This document shows positions 1 to 13,322 of a DNA stretch of 64,000 nt, piece after piece. Within the stretch, counting starts at the first letter, position 1, and each line of letters starts with the position of its first letter. The notes under the pieces were generated by a model. It was not told the origin of the DNA, did no database searches, and was given only the letters and a program-made list of their open reading frames with translations. The translations under genes and the position numbers were made by a program. This DNA comes from Lineus longissimus (Eukaryota > Nemertea > Pilidiophora > Heteronemertea > Lineidae), in assembly GCF_910592395.1 (NCBI RefSeq), contig NC_088314.1:8432001-8496000 (forward strand), in the 5' to 3' direction.

Positions 1-103
1 GTACTAACGCATGATTGGGAGGTTATAATGGGCATGAAAAGTCTCTCACTGCTGAGTGGCTGTGAATGAAAATTAATATCTGGACTGGGTTATGTGGAGA
101 GCA

Positions 104-289
104 CGATTCTTTGTAAAGTGAATGTACAGAAGACTCTTCTGTGTAAAGTGAATGTGCAGAAGACTCTTCTGTGTAAAGTGAATGTACAGAAGACTCTTCT
201 GTGTAAAGTGAATGTACAGAAGACTCTTCTGTGTGAAGTGAATGTACAGAAGACTCTTCTGTGTAAAGTGAATGTACAGAAGACTCCAG
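104..289. repeat. 30-bp minisatellite, six copies
   Basis: Six near-perfect head-to-tail copies of a 30-bp unit (core gtaaagtgaatgtacagaag) differ at only a few bases, such as gtgcag for gtacag in copy 2 and gtgaag for gtaaag in copy 5. Because 30 is a multiple of three, all frames look like open repetitive proteins, which is an artefact. It lies just upstream of a plexin exon, so most likely inside a plexin intron. The rest of 1-521 shows nothing else recognisable apart from a polypyrimidine tract before the exon. Confidence 0.93.
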
Positions 290-521
290 GCCCGATTCCC
301 CTGGTACATTTTTCCGCTGCAGTCACGATGTTGATATCTCGGCTAGTGTTTGGTGGGATGCGGGAGTATCATCAAAAGATGCCAACATCTGTCGATTAAA
401 TGAAATGATGGGGTCGGCTTAGTTTTCCATTGATGATGACTGGGTGGGAAAATGTTCTTGTGGAATTAGGCCTTCACTCTGATTCATCAATTTCATTAAA
501 ATTTTCTCGTTGCGTTTCCAG

Positions 522-3500
522 AATGGGTCACGGGCGTCCAGGGTCGCATCGTCCTCCAAGACGAGGACGTCACGTCAAAAACCGAGGGAGATTATAAACA
601 GGTCAACACACTGCAACATTACAAGGTGCCAGACGGTGCTAAAGTCTCGCTTATTCCACGCCAATCCTCGAGCAGTTATAACCTGTCGCTGCTTTCGGAC
701 AGGAGTGCTTATTCACATCGATATGGTAAGCATCGCTTCTAAATCTGATATTGTCTAAAAGACAAGAACATCTTGTTGCATTTGACATCTTTTCACCTGT
801 GTCAACAGTTGCTGAATAGCTCGAGAAATCAGCTGTTGTGTGTGGCAGTGTCACAGTTGCTAGCATTTGGTCATTACACTGCATGGTCAACCTGCAGTGT
901 TGCTGGACGCAAGTGTACCTCTGGTCTTCCTGTGGTAACTGAGCATTTGTTACTGCAAGTTAGTGCTACGCTGACTGGTTCAGATCAATGTGATATATGA
1001 CTGAAAAGGTGCTGCCTGAAACAAAATTGATCTAGATTCCGAGCCAGTATGCTTTTGTTTGTTACAAATGTTCAATTCTAATCCGAAAAAAATTCATGAA
1101 ACCAGTGTTTTCCATATGACTTCATATTGACAAGATTATTTTACTGAAAGTGTCTAAAAATGGTATAAATATGAAAATACCGCTTGTTTATCAAAACAGA
1201 TTATGTAGTGAGACGAGCTATAGATTTATGGCGTAAGTATATTGCACACGGAAACTTCTCTAGGTGTGAGTTGTCTGCAGGCTGTCGGATTTACTTTCAG
1301 TCGTATGGTTGTGTTTTATAGCCCTTTTACCCTTTCCAAAAAAACATACAAGAGTTAGTTTATGGCCCGAGGTCTCGCTGGGTTACCTTGGGGTGTCGGT
1401 TTGGTGTAGGACTTCGTGATGCCACAGAGCAGTAGCTTTGCATGGCTGTACAAGTTAACCCTTTTGCTGCCGCAGGGTTTTAAATTTTTTGCCATTTTCA
1501 GTGAAAAAATCGTAAAACGGTTATTCATTTGAATTAAGTGTAGCTTTATGGATCAAGTATTAGCTACATTTAGACACAAATTAGAGTCACTTTGCAATTT
1601 CTAAGTGGTTTCAACCTTAGGCGGTAAATACCGAGTGCAGTAGCAAAAGGGTTAAAGGAGAAGGGTCTCGAGATAATTTCAGTCCGACACTAATTTGGTT
1701 TACGGAGTTCATGTGGACTAATGTGCACGACAACATTTCAGTATGTCGGTGCAAAATTTCGGATGTATATCTGTCATTACCTTGAGGCACTTCTCCTTTA
1801 AGATTTTCTGGTGTATATGGTGTTAGGTGTCTCAGAATTGATTTCCTGCCAGAAATTTGATTTGTGCTCTTGGCATCCCTGGTCATTCAAATGGGAGGTG
1901 GTTCCGAGGTGACATGAATATTTTGGCATCATCATGCAGTTTGAAAATAAAAGTGGGCTGCCATATCTAGATTTTTTGAACAACTGCAGGCTGTGGAACA
2001 CAGAATTCAGAACTTTATACTTGGCTTTTTCAATGGTTTGAGGAGCTTTTACAAGAAATCTATACTTCCTGATCATTGATTATTCTTGATTTCTAGGTTG
2101 CTTTAATTACTTTGATCATTTGGTTTGGGAATCTCGTATTAATTTTTGTTTATGTTTCTTTTGATTTTCAATTTTTGTTTGACCTCAGGTCCGCCACGTG
2201 CCATTCTCCACCTGGGTCCAGGGCCAGGTAAAACATGGCAATTACCATTGCAACATTTCAGAAAGTCCAGTTCACAACCTAACAATGCAACATGTCAAGT
2301 TTTGATTTATATTCTGAAACACCTTGGTTACAATGAACCATTGTTTGCAGTGTATAATGCACTGTGCCTGGTTTTGGTGTCAGCGGTTGTGGTTAGGCTA
2401 CCATACCGTTAACTGCTCGAGTTGGAAGCAGTCAAACATCAGTCACGATCGCATTTCGATGTTTGGTTTGATGTGATTTACAATAAAAATTGATACCTCA
2501 CCGTCTGTTTTGGTTGTCTCGCCAAATACTGCCTGGGTGGAGTTACGACTTTGCCCAAAACCTTGGGAAGGCACCTCGGTTCGGCCTACATTTTTGTTCT
2601 GTGCCTAGTTCTTGTTCTTTGCTGAGACAACAAGTACCTCTAGTTCAGCATCAATTCCTTAAACATGTTACATGAGAGACTTTCTTAAGTGTTCTGGTTA
2701 CTGTATATCGCAAAATTATTGCGCCTATAATTTTGGTAATTTGCGAAATCACGAAGTAGCGAGTGACATTAAACCACCAATATCCTGGGTGTTTGGTAGA
2801 CACGGTAGACCTTACCAACTTCTATCTGCAATTCCCTACCGTTCTATAACCCAACTGAGCTAGAGTGACCCAGCCTTGACATGTAAATAGCCATGAACCT
2901 CACCCATCCGCTATGAAATTTCTGAAATGTAACAGGATATTTTTCATCAGTGTGCAAACGGCATCATAAAAGCCTTAAATGCTACAGCGTAACAACAATT
3001 CTCCACCTGCGAGGCTTTTTAACTAAAGTTCTGCTAGAGCTTTTGAGAGACTCAATGTTTATTTGTGTCACCACGGTAATGGTCAAGATGGTGGACGCAC
3101 AATCAAAACAAAGAGGCCCAGGTTGTGTGGGTGTTAATGTCACACAACCTCAAATTTTTCGTCACTCGATAGACTATTAGACAACTCCAATACTCGAATG
3201 TACATGTAGCCATTGCATTATGAAACCACTCAAATTCAAGTTTAAAACCTTTGTGAAAAATGTGCAGAGAAACTGTACGGCCGTAGCAGACATATCTTAC
3301 AAATGCTGTCCTTAATAGAGAGATGTCCGAATTAGTGAGGTGTTCTTCTTAGAGAGGTCAGATTGAACAGAAACAACCAATTTGGGTCCAAAACTTGTGT
3401 CCTAAATTAAAGAGGGATTCCTCAATAGAGAGGTGCCGTGGTTCAACTTGACAATGTTGTCTAATGTCTAATAACCAAAAAGAAAATTGTGAGGTGACTC

Positions 3501-6500
3501 AAAACTAACCAATTTGTTTTGTTTTTGTTGATTTCTGATGCTGATTATCTAATTCCTCGTTGTTCTTTCAGAAAATGCATCCTATTTCGCTGGTAGTCCT
3601 CAGCTCAGTCGGTCCATATCACCCAACACCATTAGTATTGACTTGGAGAACAGTGGTGTCAAATTTTATCATCTGGTAAGTGAATAGGGGGTTCGAATTC
3701 TATTGTTTGATACAGAACCTCTTGAGGCTGGTTCTTGGATAAAGATCAAGTTGAATACAGTCATGAACCTGTCACTGTCAGGCGTCCTTGAAACTGCTCA
3801 GTATGACAGGGGTGGAGAGATTTGACGGAAGTTTTTCCCGGGATTTAGTAACTGTCGGCACGTCGTTGATTCCTGAGGAGGTTTTCTTTGTGATTTTAGG
3901 TCAAGCAACACGACGTGAATGACAACAAGGAAGGTGACCGCGGTAACAAGATGGTCAGCGAGATCTACCTCACACGATTATTAGCCACCAAGGTAAGAGA
4001 TCACGAGGGTTTCCTGCCAACAAGCGCGTTTCGCCATTTTGGGTGTTAAATTTGTTCATTTTCACACCATGGTGGACTTTGTCATCTGTGCAGCAATGTG
4101 GCAAAGTTAGCCAAGACGTTAACTTACGTCTGTCAGCAAGGTCAAGGACACGGATTACCGTCCAAAATGGATGCCCAAATGATGCACTTTGCCATTCATC
4201 TTCCACAATTTAAATTCAACCGATTCCAACCGATTTCATTTATTCCAAGATCCCTAGTGCAATGCTGAGTGTGAGTACTTCACCGCCCCCTCCGCATATT
4301 TACGTGCTCTGGGTTTGTATGTCATAATATAAGCATGCGCCCCTAGAGACTCGCTAAGGAACCTCTACACGTGTGTCGCTACTGTAGAGCCGCACATAGA
4401 GAGACGAGTGATGACCTGGACCCGGAGAATTCGCTAGCGGTACCGATGAGAAGAGGAGAAACTCCAAGCACTTGAATCTTTCCTTGAGTTTTCGTCTGAA
4501 GTTTGCTGCACATTGAATCTGTTCTACCACACCTCAGGAGCAGGTGACGCGAGCTTATCTTGTTGGAAAAGAAGCAAATAAGTACCCTTCTATGGTTATA
4601 CTGAGACAATAGCAGGTTACAGCCAATCAAAAAGTCTCTCCTGCTCTTTAAATGGAGCGAAAATAGACATTTGATATAACGCTACCGATATAACTGGCGA
4701 GAAATTGAAATGTTTTAATTGTCAGACAATTGATTTACATGTGCAGCAAACTTGAGGTTATTTTCTACTAATTCCCTGAGACATTTCGAGTGCTGTTATA
4801 GAATGCATTCACAAGTGTGTTTTTCGCCCATTAAGTTATCGCTCCACCCCATTTTGTTTAGTCATCTGTTTCAGTTCCCGCTATTTACCACGGCCATTCC
4901 TTGAAAGAGTTCTGCTACTTGTTTTATTTCAGATTGTCCGTGGAGTTTGGAATGATCTCAAAACTAATGCAACATTTTCATACTTTTCAGTTTTTCCCCA
5001 TCACTAATGCTCATAAAACATTATTACAATCTCTTCATCATGTTCATTGTATTATGGCTCAGTTGTGTGATGCACTGACTATTAAGTACTGAATACTAAG
5101 GCATGTGTATTTCAACAATCTCTTTCTATTGCTGTATACTTACTGAAATGACACAACCGTTACACTGTAAATTATTAAGCTTTTGATACAGTGACTTTTG
5201 AAAATTAACAGCAATTCTAAGTTAAATGCATGTAATTTCTGTCTTGACAGATTGCAACTCTTAACCAAAGGATGCACCTTTTTGCCTGTTGTTTTAAAAA
5301 CTGATGCCAGTTTAACTTAATAGTACGAAATACATTGCAGCAAAATTTTGCAGAAAGGGGAGACCTCTTTGAAATCAAACATGTAATATCATGAAGAAAA
5401 AGGAATTTTGTAAAAGATTTTACTGGAGATGGCATTTTAGATGATTATTCAATCTCAGTTTTGTCAGTGATTACTAGAATTTCAACTTCTTGGTAAGAGT
5501 AATGTTTTTAAATCAGATTCTTTTCCAAACCACTGTTTATCTTTCAGAAGTATAGTCAATGCCATTTTATCTCAACTGCGACCTGAGGCAACCACAGATG
5601 AGTTGCTGTCTTGTCAGAAAATTAGTGTACCTCCTGCAATGTTAACTAAGAAACAAAATCTTCAACAAACATTTCACATTCTGATAACTTTTCTTCTTTG
5701 CACTTGACAGGGTACGTTACAGCAGTACGTGGATGACCTCTTCGAGACCATCTTCAGCACCGCCCACCGGGGAAGCGCACTCCCTCTCGCCATCAAGTAT
5801 ATGTTTGATTTCCTGGACGACCAGGCACTGCATCATGCCATAACTGACCCAGAAACAGTGCACACTTGGAAAAGTAATAGGTATGTACAGAAGATGTGTC
5901 AGCAGCTTAGTTCGGGCGCGGATCAGGGGGGGGCAATCATGGCTAGGGGCCCTTTCCTTACTAACTGAAGTCTAAAGAACCTTCAAAACAAAAGGCAGAA
6001 CCACTTGACAATAATTGACACCGGGTACAAGCTGCATTGATACACTTAAGTGTAAGAAAATTATAATTGTCAATAAGTCGACAATTTCTATCAGTGCTCT
6101 CAGCCATTCAGTCGAAAATCCGAACACGTCCTTGTACATCTTAGCCCTTCTTAAAAAAATCTAACAGCATCTTTTCCTTTTAGTCTTCCACTGCGATTCT
6201 GGGTCAACGTGATAAAGAACCCCGATTTTGTGTTCGATTCCCACAAGTCCAACATCGTCGATTCCTGCCTCTCGGTCATTGCTCAAACCTTCATGGACAG
6301 CTGCTCGATGAAGGAACACCGCCTGGGGAAGGACTCGCCCTCCAGCAAGCTCTTGTACGCCAAGGATATTCCCAAGTATAAGAAATGGGTGGAGCGGTAT
6401 TATCAAGACATCAAGATGATGCCCGCCATATCTGATCAGGACATGGGTGCCCTCTTGAGTGAGGAGAGTAGGGTGAGTGACGCATTTGTTTAGGGAAGTC

Positions 6501-6844
6501 AATATCTGATGCTGGCTAGACTGGTTGCTGACCATAGCTTCGGAGCAGTCACCACAGTCTCCCCTGAGATAGCTTTAGTGATTTGAGGTTGATAATTATG
6601 AATATTTCAGAGTTGAAATCTCCCAATTTGTTATTTCTGAAAATTCTATAACTTTTGTCTATTCGTCTATTTCCAGCATCAAAAGGAATTCAATGTGTCC
6701 GCCGCTTTGAATGAACTCTACAATTACGTTATCAAATACAACGACCAGTTACTCCAGAATCTGGAGGAGGATGAATTTGCCCGGACTTATAAACTTGCTT
6801 ACAAACTAGAACAAGTCCATGGGTGCATGGAGAGTGAAGTATGA
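522..6844 (+). CDS. PLXNA: Plexin A, C-terminal part (six 3' exons, 5' truncated by window)
   Basis: Exons read as 522-725, 3572-3675, 3900-3992, 5711-5880, 6184-6472 and 6677-6844; all have AG/GT borders and the phases join without a break, giving about 342 residues. The product is the cytoplasmic end of a semaphorin receptor at the plasma membrane that signals through a Rap/Ras-GAP domain with a RhoGTPase-binding insert. Exon 1 encodes the RBD end ([24 protein letters not shown]). Later exons carry the GAP C-terminal half: [53 protein letters not shown] with the conserved Arg, [23 protein letters not shown] and ERYYQDI. Motifs such as [15 protein letters not shown] and [17 protein letters not shown]-like text fit A-type rather than B-type plexins, which have a different segment there and end in a PDZ motif. 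The stop is TGA at 6842-6844. Upstream extracellular and transmembrane exons are not in the window. Confidence 0.94.
3312..3440. mobile_element. Degenerate MITE family A copy in plexin intron
   Basis: Decayed copy of the dispersed element seen best at 18113-18275 and 58280-58459. Internal text such as aaccaatttgggtccaaaac and repeated tccttaatagagag-type blocks is recognisable, but the terminal inverted repeats are largely lost. Confidence 0.55.
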
Positions 6845-6871
6845 GACTGCATGGAGAGTGAAGTATGGAAC
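6824..6871 (+). repeat. 24-bp direct duplication spanning the plexin stop codon
   Basis: Two adjacent 24-bp copies (6824-6847 and 6848-6871) share tgcatggagagtgaagtatg and differ at three positions. The first copy contains the TGA stop; in the second the matching codon is TGG. The duplication keeps the reading frame, so the sequence after the stop begins by repeating the plexin C-terminus. Confidence 0.9.
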
Positions 6872-9300
6872 TGGATCGTGCCATGCACCAAAAATATGTC
6901 TGTTTTCAATGCCTGGATTTCAATGCAATGTTCAGTGACTGATGTTCATGTACGTGTTATGTTCTGGTGTATAATAAGCTTGGTGTAGAAGTGCATTCAA
7001 CAGGACACATTCGGCCGAACTTGCTCCCATCGAGATTTGCCAAGGAATGAGAGATTTTCTTTGGGCGTTATTCAGGATGTATACTTCAGAGACAGATTTT
7101 TACAGAGACCAGACATTCTTCATTTTAGCTGTGATCATGTGACATATATAATGCAGACGTCATGACAACGGAGACAATTCTTGGCAGAACTTTTATAATT
7201 TGTGCTTTCCCTTAAAGGGGCTGTGGGCTTACTAGCTTGCAGTAGTGTTAGTCCGGAGCTCCTTTAAGTTTGAGTGATGTTTCTTAGGTCAGGTTATAAG
7301 CAAACTTTTGAAGTGATAAAACAACATACTAAGTTGCTGTGTATTCTGCTTGCCATTTAATCATCATTATGTTATAGGTCTAATCAATATCAGCTTTTTT
7401 GCCAATTAGTGATAAATCCCTTGACGCTTATGATTATGAATCTCAGTTTAAGGGGAGACCATACATTGTATTAAGAGGTATAATGCAAAAGCTATAATGG
7501 TTTGCAATGAAATGCTTTGGTTTTCAGATCCGGGGAACTGTCAGCTTCATTTCACCATATAGTTATCTCAATTTTGTTCAGAATGGCTTAGCAGCTTTTT
7601 CACGGAACTCTTGAGTGTCAAAGGTGTTATCATTATCAGTAATAGGCTGCCAGCAAACTGATGGCCACCGCTACGTGACAATTACAATGTCTGAGATGAT
7701 GCCATTTTCACGCATACTCTAGTGAAATCAGTGCTGTCTATTGGGTTTTACAGAAATAGTTTGATATAAAGCTCGAGTTGCACAATTTTATTCACGTTTG
7801 CTCAGCTGTGTCGATAAAATGATTTATTTTTGTGAACGTTTTGCGCCTTCTGGTCTGACTTCTTGACAACGACATGTTCGTAGCGTGAAATCTGCATGTT
7901 GTTAATATGTATGTGTTCATATTTCTCAACTGGTGCTGAGATTTTCCGCATGTTTACTGTAAAATGGGGTGAATTTGGCCCAGGGGGTAAAATTGCCCTA
8001 ATTTCCAAGAAGATTGGCTGTAGTATTCTGGTTACAACTTTCATGTTGTCGAATTATAAGACATATCTCGTATATAAGGGTCAAGGCCGAGTCTACTTAC
8101 TTTGTCAGGAAAAACTAGACAGATCATCCAAAATTAGTCAAATTTATCGTAATACTGTAAAATCAGAAAACATTTGCTCTGACCTATTTAATTTTGCAAG
8201 TCGTAGAAATTTCAGAATTTTCTTTCATTTTTGTGGATAAATAAGTTCCCCTTTCAAATTTCGCAGTTTCATTTTCACCATTAATATGATTACCGGTAGC
8301 AAAATGAAAAAAATAAAATGTCCATTTGGCAGTTTGCAGTAATAAATGCTAGATTTGACTGATTTAGGGTGAGGTTATACCATGACAATTTTGCTTGTAT
8401 CGACATAATCTTGTTGATGTGGTCAGAGTTTCATGATAAGCTGTTAATGTAACATGTCATTACATATCATTAGTTCATCAAAATCTCTAATAAAGATTTC
8501 ATAATCAAACCGCTAATTCTGAAGCAAAGCAATGCTTTCTGAGTATTTCCACTGAACAGTTTTGTAAACAAAAATTCCGACACATTGCCTTACAACTTCT
8601 AAGCTTTGAATGTTGTATTGAAATGAGACTTCCACAAGATTTACATCTTTCAATTCAGAAAGTCAGGTCGATCGATCATGGAGCTGCTATATGCAACTTA
8701 ACCCCTTGTAATCTGGGCGCTCAATAGCTCAACAAGCGCAACTGCACAATCTATGTTAAAGCTTAATAGTTAGGCCTAGAAATTTTGTTCTTACACATGT
8801 TTCATTTCTTACGGTTAAATCATTATTTCTGCATGCCATTATGAATTAGTTTAGGTTTATTTAATAACGTCCTGTTTGTGTGATGAAATATTGATGCGAG
8901 ACATTCTCTACTATGAGTCCTTCCATGGCTTTTGAGTCTGGGTATGAATAATTTAGGGCGGGTTTAACCGAACATCTCCTGCAGACAGTTCCGAGAGCTT
9001 TTCCATTTAGCAGGACTCCTTGTGACGTCAGTCCTGCCATGCACGAGGTCTATAAACCTACATGTATAAAGACGACTACATTATATGACGCATATCTTTG
9101 ATCGGCTGTGACAGTCTTCGCTGGCTCTGAATGACTCGAATAACTTTATAAGTAAAATTTGTTTATTTTATTGTAACCGCTAATGAAAGGCCCAGTCGTA
9201 TAACTCTTTCATCTCTTATACCTCGAATGCCAGGCTCCTGGAAAGGAGGCAGTTTGTACCATATTTCTAATTAACTGGTGACGAACTAACCAGCTTATTC
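6845..9300. other. Plexin 3' flank, no further gene
   Basis: AT-rich, with no exon-like stretch. Possible plexin polyadenylation signals AATAAA lie at 8341-8346 and 8489-8494, which would make a 3' UTR of about 1.5-1.7 kb; this is inference. The open frames at 7802-8240 have no composition or splice support. Confidence 0.4.
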
Positions 9301-9380
9301 AGAAAGAGCTACCAATGGGGTTTGAACCTTCAACCTTCCATTCAAGAGGCGGATAACTCGACTACTGGGCCATCGGGATT
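9301..9380 (-). mobile_element. tRNA-derived SINE head (minus strand)
   Basis: Read on the minus strand, the segment has an A-box-like TGGCCCAGTAG and, about 40 bases later, a B-box-like GGTTCAAACCC, the internal Pol III promoter layout of tRNA-derived SINEs. It does not fold into a convincing tRNA cloverleaf and lacks a clean acceptor stem, so a functional tRNA is unlikely. The SINE body would extend to lower coordinates (about 9200-9300) but I cannot fix its end. Confidence 0.6.
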
Positions 9381-11574
9381 GGTATGTAAACTATCATATA
9401 CCTTATAGGCATGTAAATCCTTTAACACATCACTGTCCACTGTATAATTTGAGATATAGATAATACGACACTCTAACTCCATCAGTCCTCATCAACACAT
9501 ATGAAATTGACAAGGTGTTACTTTCAAAATGTGGCCTACACTGTTACCTTTTAACTCACAAAAAAATGGCAGAAAATCTTATCATGTATTCTTTATTCAT
9601 GGCAAAATATGTTTACTACCTTTGTGGCTCCATATTATATCTTAACCCGAAAGATGGCCTTCTTCAAGTATTAGCCCTCGCTTTCAGTATTGTATACCAA
9701 GTTGGACGCACCCTTTTTCGGTTGAAGTTGGGCCAACCCCATATATAAGTGCATATATATAATAAACAAACTTTACTATAAGTGCATTCACAAACTCGTA
9801 GGATTTTTTCAAATGACACAACAAAGCATTCTTTACTTCTGTCAAGATTCGGAGACACTGCATCTTTTACTCTTTATTGATGGCGATATTCCACTCAATG
9901 CAGACGTACTGTGTCGATGCTATTAAGATGACTTGGGCATGTCTCTAATGCATAGGTCTATTACACATAAGATAGGTCTTTTGTGAAGGCACCTCTGAGC
10001 TGGCTACATAGCATCGACACAGTTTTTTTTTACACAGTGTTGTTTTTTCCTCGAGAGCTTGTACCAGTTGATATTGATTCACCAAATTCCAGATTTTCGA
10101 TGTTGTTATTAAAGAATTTGATGTCAGATGTAAAATAAAGGTGTGTAAAGTTGTCATGTGGAGAACTGGCCATTCAAAATTCACTCGTGTTCTCCGTTAA
10201 GGTGACTTTTTAAGAGCTACGTATTACAAGCGTTCAACTTCATGCATTCATCAATAGCTTTATATAATTTTGTACAAATTTCAAAGTTTTCCAGTGTTTT
10301 TTCCAAGTGCAAATAAACTTTGTTTATTTACGTAGGAGCTGATTATTTTCAAAGTATCTCCTCTTTCTTGTAAACGTTTCAATTTCCTATGAATGTATAA
10401 TTTTACATCAAAGATTTTACATCAGTGTAAAAATAGAGGTTTTACCGATGTGCACATGTATAAGAAAACTCCTATTACATGTGAATCTTCAGTTTTGCAT
10501 GTGGCCCATTTATTTTCCAGTAAGTTATTTTTACTTGTGACCCTCTTTTTATTTGCATGTGAGCTCTTGAAATTTACATGTGCATTCACCTCATTTAGTT
10601 ACATGTGAATCTCGGGTTCACATTGATAATGTGAATTTTTTACAATGTGAATTATTAGATTTTACCTGCAATGTATGACCGGTCATACACTGCTGGTTTT
10701 ACATGTAAAATTTTACAGGAAAATAGTAGATTTACATGTGAATGTGCATGTTTCTGCTGGGATATATATATACAACGTGTACTTTGTGCTGTTGTGGGGA
10801 TGATTTTGATATGAATAAATTGATGATCGGATTAAAATGGCTTTGAATGATCAGCAGCGTCTTCATGCATTGATGATAAATTGTTTTTGATTAAAAGAAA
10901 TGTTTACCTACTTCCCGAGGGTTTTTACAAAAACTTTATCGAAGCTTTTATTTATTTTAATGTAGTGCTGGATACCACTTTGGCCTACGAAAATGTCACA
11001 AACAAAACAAGCGAAATGGTGAACAAATGATGCACTTATCACTCATAGCATCTCCATGTACAGAATTTGTGTCCTTAGGCTATGCACTTCATCATCATTG
11101 TAGATGTTCCATGATTGCATCCGTCGTGGGATCGACCTAGTATGGTTACACGTTTTTTATTTCAATGCAACAACAAAACCAGCTCTTAGAAAGCTGGTAC
11201 ATTTATGTTACGAAAGTCGTCCCGAGAGTTTTGGATGTTCTAGGGCGTTTTTTTTCTTCAAAATGACGATAAGTGTATTTTTCTGATTGACAGATTTGTG
11301 TTTTATGATTAATGTTAAGAAGGCCTATTTGCGCTGGAGATTTTGATATTTGCAGTATTTTTATCAAGCGTTAAATCGATGTGGCAGTTACAAATGTACC
11401 TAAGTTAGGAAGAATTTGTATTTTCCTTAAATGGAGTATTTCCTTTTCTGTGAATACTTGTAAATATGGTGAGTGTCTGAATGTCCAAATTACCCATGGT
11501 GGAATTTAAGATCATTGCCTAGTTGTTTGATCTAAATCATAAGCACTAATCATTCATAATGTTGATTCAGCAGG
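9381..11574. other. Gene-free AT-rich stretch
   Basis: No exon, RNA gene or long open frame with plausible composition. The only internal structure is the acatgtgaa-rich cluster at 10390-10750, listed separately. Confidence 0.4.
10390..10750. repeat. Cluster of acatgtgaa / ttacatgt motifs
   Basis: The half-palindromic word ttacatgtgaat and variants (tacatgtaaaattttaca, gcatgtgagc, aatgtgaatt) recur irregularly, in both orientations, about a dozen times over 360 bp. There is no fixed period, so this is not a simple tandem repeat; it may be the body of a decayed foldback element. Confidence 0.5.
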
Positions 11575-11742
11575 ACCTCTCTATTACGGACACTCAGGAG
11601 ACTGACAATGCTGTCCTTAATTAAGAAGCGTCCTGATTACAGAGGTTGTACTCAGTGAAAATTACCAATTTGGGACAAAATGCAGTGTCCTTAATAGGGT
11701 GGGTTTTCCTCACAGTGGCACTAAGAGAGGTTTCACTGTAGG
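11575..11742. mobile_element. MITE family A copy
   Basis: Starts near aggacctctctattacggac and ends in agaggtttcactgta, with the family's central ccaatttgggacaaaa block. The left terminal repeat is degenerate, the right one clear. Confidence 0.7.
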
Positions 11743-12353
11743 GTTTTTTCTACGAACTGATTACGGGGGGGGGGTGCACTGTTTAAGAAGAAATTATGAA
11801 TAATGACGTCATCCTCCAATGGATGGTCTGTCGTAAAATAATTGATGTACTGAGAGCTATAGCCCACAAGTCCATTTGTTCAGAGAAGGTCTTATGGGAT
11901 TTTAGTTCTCAGCACTTGAATCAAAGGAAATAATGCATTTCAATTCTGCGAGGTCACTTGTGTCTGCTTGTGTAGGATGCAGTGCAGCTTGTGTATGAAT
12001 GGTTAATTGGAAGTCTAAATGAAAGTGGAAGTCTAAATGAAAGTCTAACTGTCTAACATAGAATTTATATGGATCGTAGCGTTGTTAACTATAAAGTACC
12101 CCGGTTAAGAGGTAGTTCTCAGATTCTCCTATGGTGTCGCCTGTGGTGTTTTACCAATAGAATGGCCTGTAATTCGTTCATATAGTGTGTTCAATGTATG
12201 CATTCATTTTTTGCCAGAGAAACATTGTAAAAAGGCAACAATTTTGTTAGAATGATTATGCATGTTCTAATTTTGAGATTATTACAAATTCTGGATGTGC
12301 TTTAGAAAATACTCCAATTTAAAAATGTTCATGACTATTCGAGCGAACTGTGT

Positions 12354-12554
12354 ACAGTCCAAATCACAATTGTCATCCCTAACTTCGTGATATTAGCGTG
12401 ACATTGACGCGCTACCGCACACAATTTACGTGAAACATAGAGAGATAAGCATGTCACTGGTGCGTCATTGACGTGCAACTCGGGTCATAACTAGCGCGTA
12501 CGTTGCGTGTCAGTGACGTGCACCAGCATGAATATCATTTGTGATTTGGACTGT
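12354..12554. mobile_element. 201-bp MITE with 16-bp terminal inverted repeats
   Basis: Left end acagtccaaatcacaa and right end ttgtgatttggactgt are perfect inverted repeats, 201 bp apart end to end. The flanks on both sides contain aactgtg, which may be part of a duplicated target. The interior is rich in gacgtg/cacgtc/gacgcg words, several forming near-palindromes. No coding capacity. Confidence 0.8.
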
Positions 12555-13322
12555 TAACTGTGAAATTAAATGAGCGATATTTAAAATCACTGCTGCAACC
12601 AGGGATTATGATTGCTGGGTGCAAAAAGATGGGGATAAGGTTTCAGAATGGGGTACAATTAGTCACAAATAGAGATTTGGGCAACCTTAACAAATCAATA
12701 TAACATCCATACATGCATGTACAATGTACATATCAATATCTGGGCAATTAAGATTAAATGGGTCAGGTGACCAAAAATTCACAACACGTAGAATCAGTGT
12801 AACGAATAATTGAATTTTTTCATGCAATTTCTTATGATATGATGTCAAAATTGTTCATACATTGTGCATTTACTTGAGTCTGCTTGGCGAAATCTTTCCT
12901 TCACTTCACTAGTGTAAAAATTGTACAAAGATTTCTGTCGATAACTTTTGTAAATTTGTATTTCGCCAAGTGGGGATTTTGAAATATGGAGTGCTGCCAA
13001 ACAATTTGACACTTATCCATGCCTGTTTTGTCTTGTCCGTATTTGTGAACATGTGAAGACACCTATTGTGAAAATTGTAAACTACCGTAGCTTCACCTGA
13101 TAAAAGTTTGGTATTTGAAATTGATTTTTGTGTGAAAAATAGTTGTGGCTTCTTTTCACGATTTTAGTGTACTGGTATTACAAAATCACACTTTGATGGG
13201 ATTTGACGGAAATTGGCGGGGTATCTGAGCTGTTGGCAGGAAGTTCTAAAATTGCATTGGGGTTAATGGTCAGAGCAAGGTTGAAATTTTATTTTTAAAG
13301 GCAGACTTTATAGAGTCAGCTA

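Noticed and set aside
94-399. Open frame encoding a repeated LLCKVNVQKT peptide
   Set aside because: A product of a 30-bp minisatellite whose period is divisible by three; all frames, on both strands, are open and repetitive.
9301-9380. Possible tRNA gene on the minus strand
   Set aside because: A and B boxes are present but the stems do not close into a cloverleaf; better explained as a SINE head.
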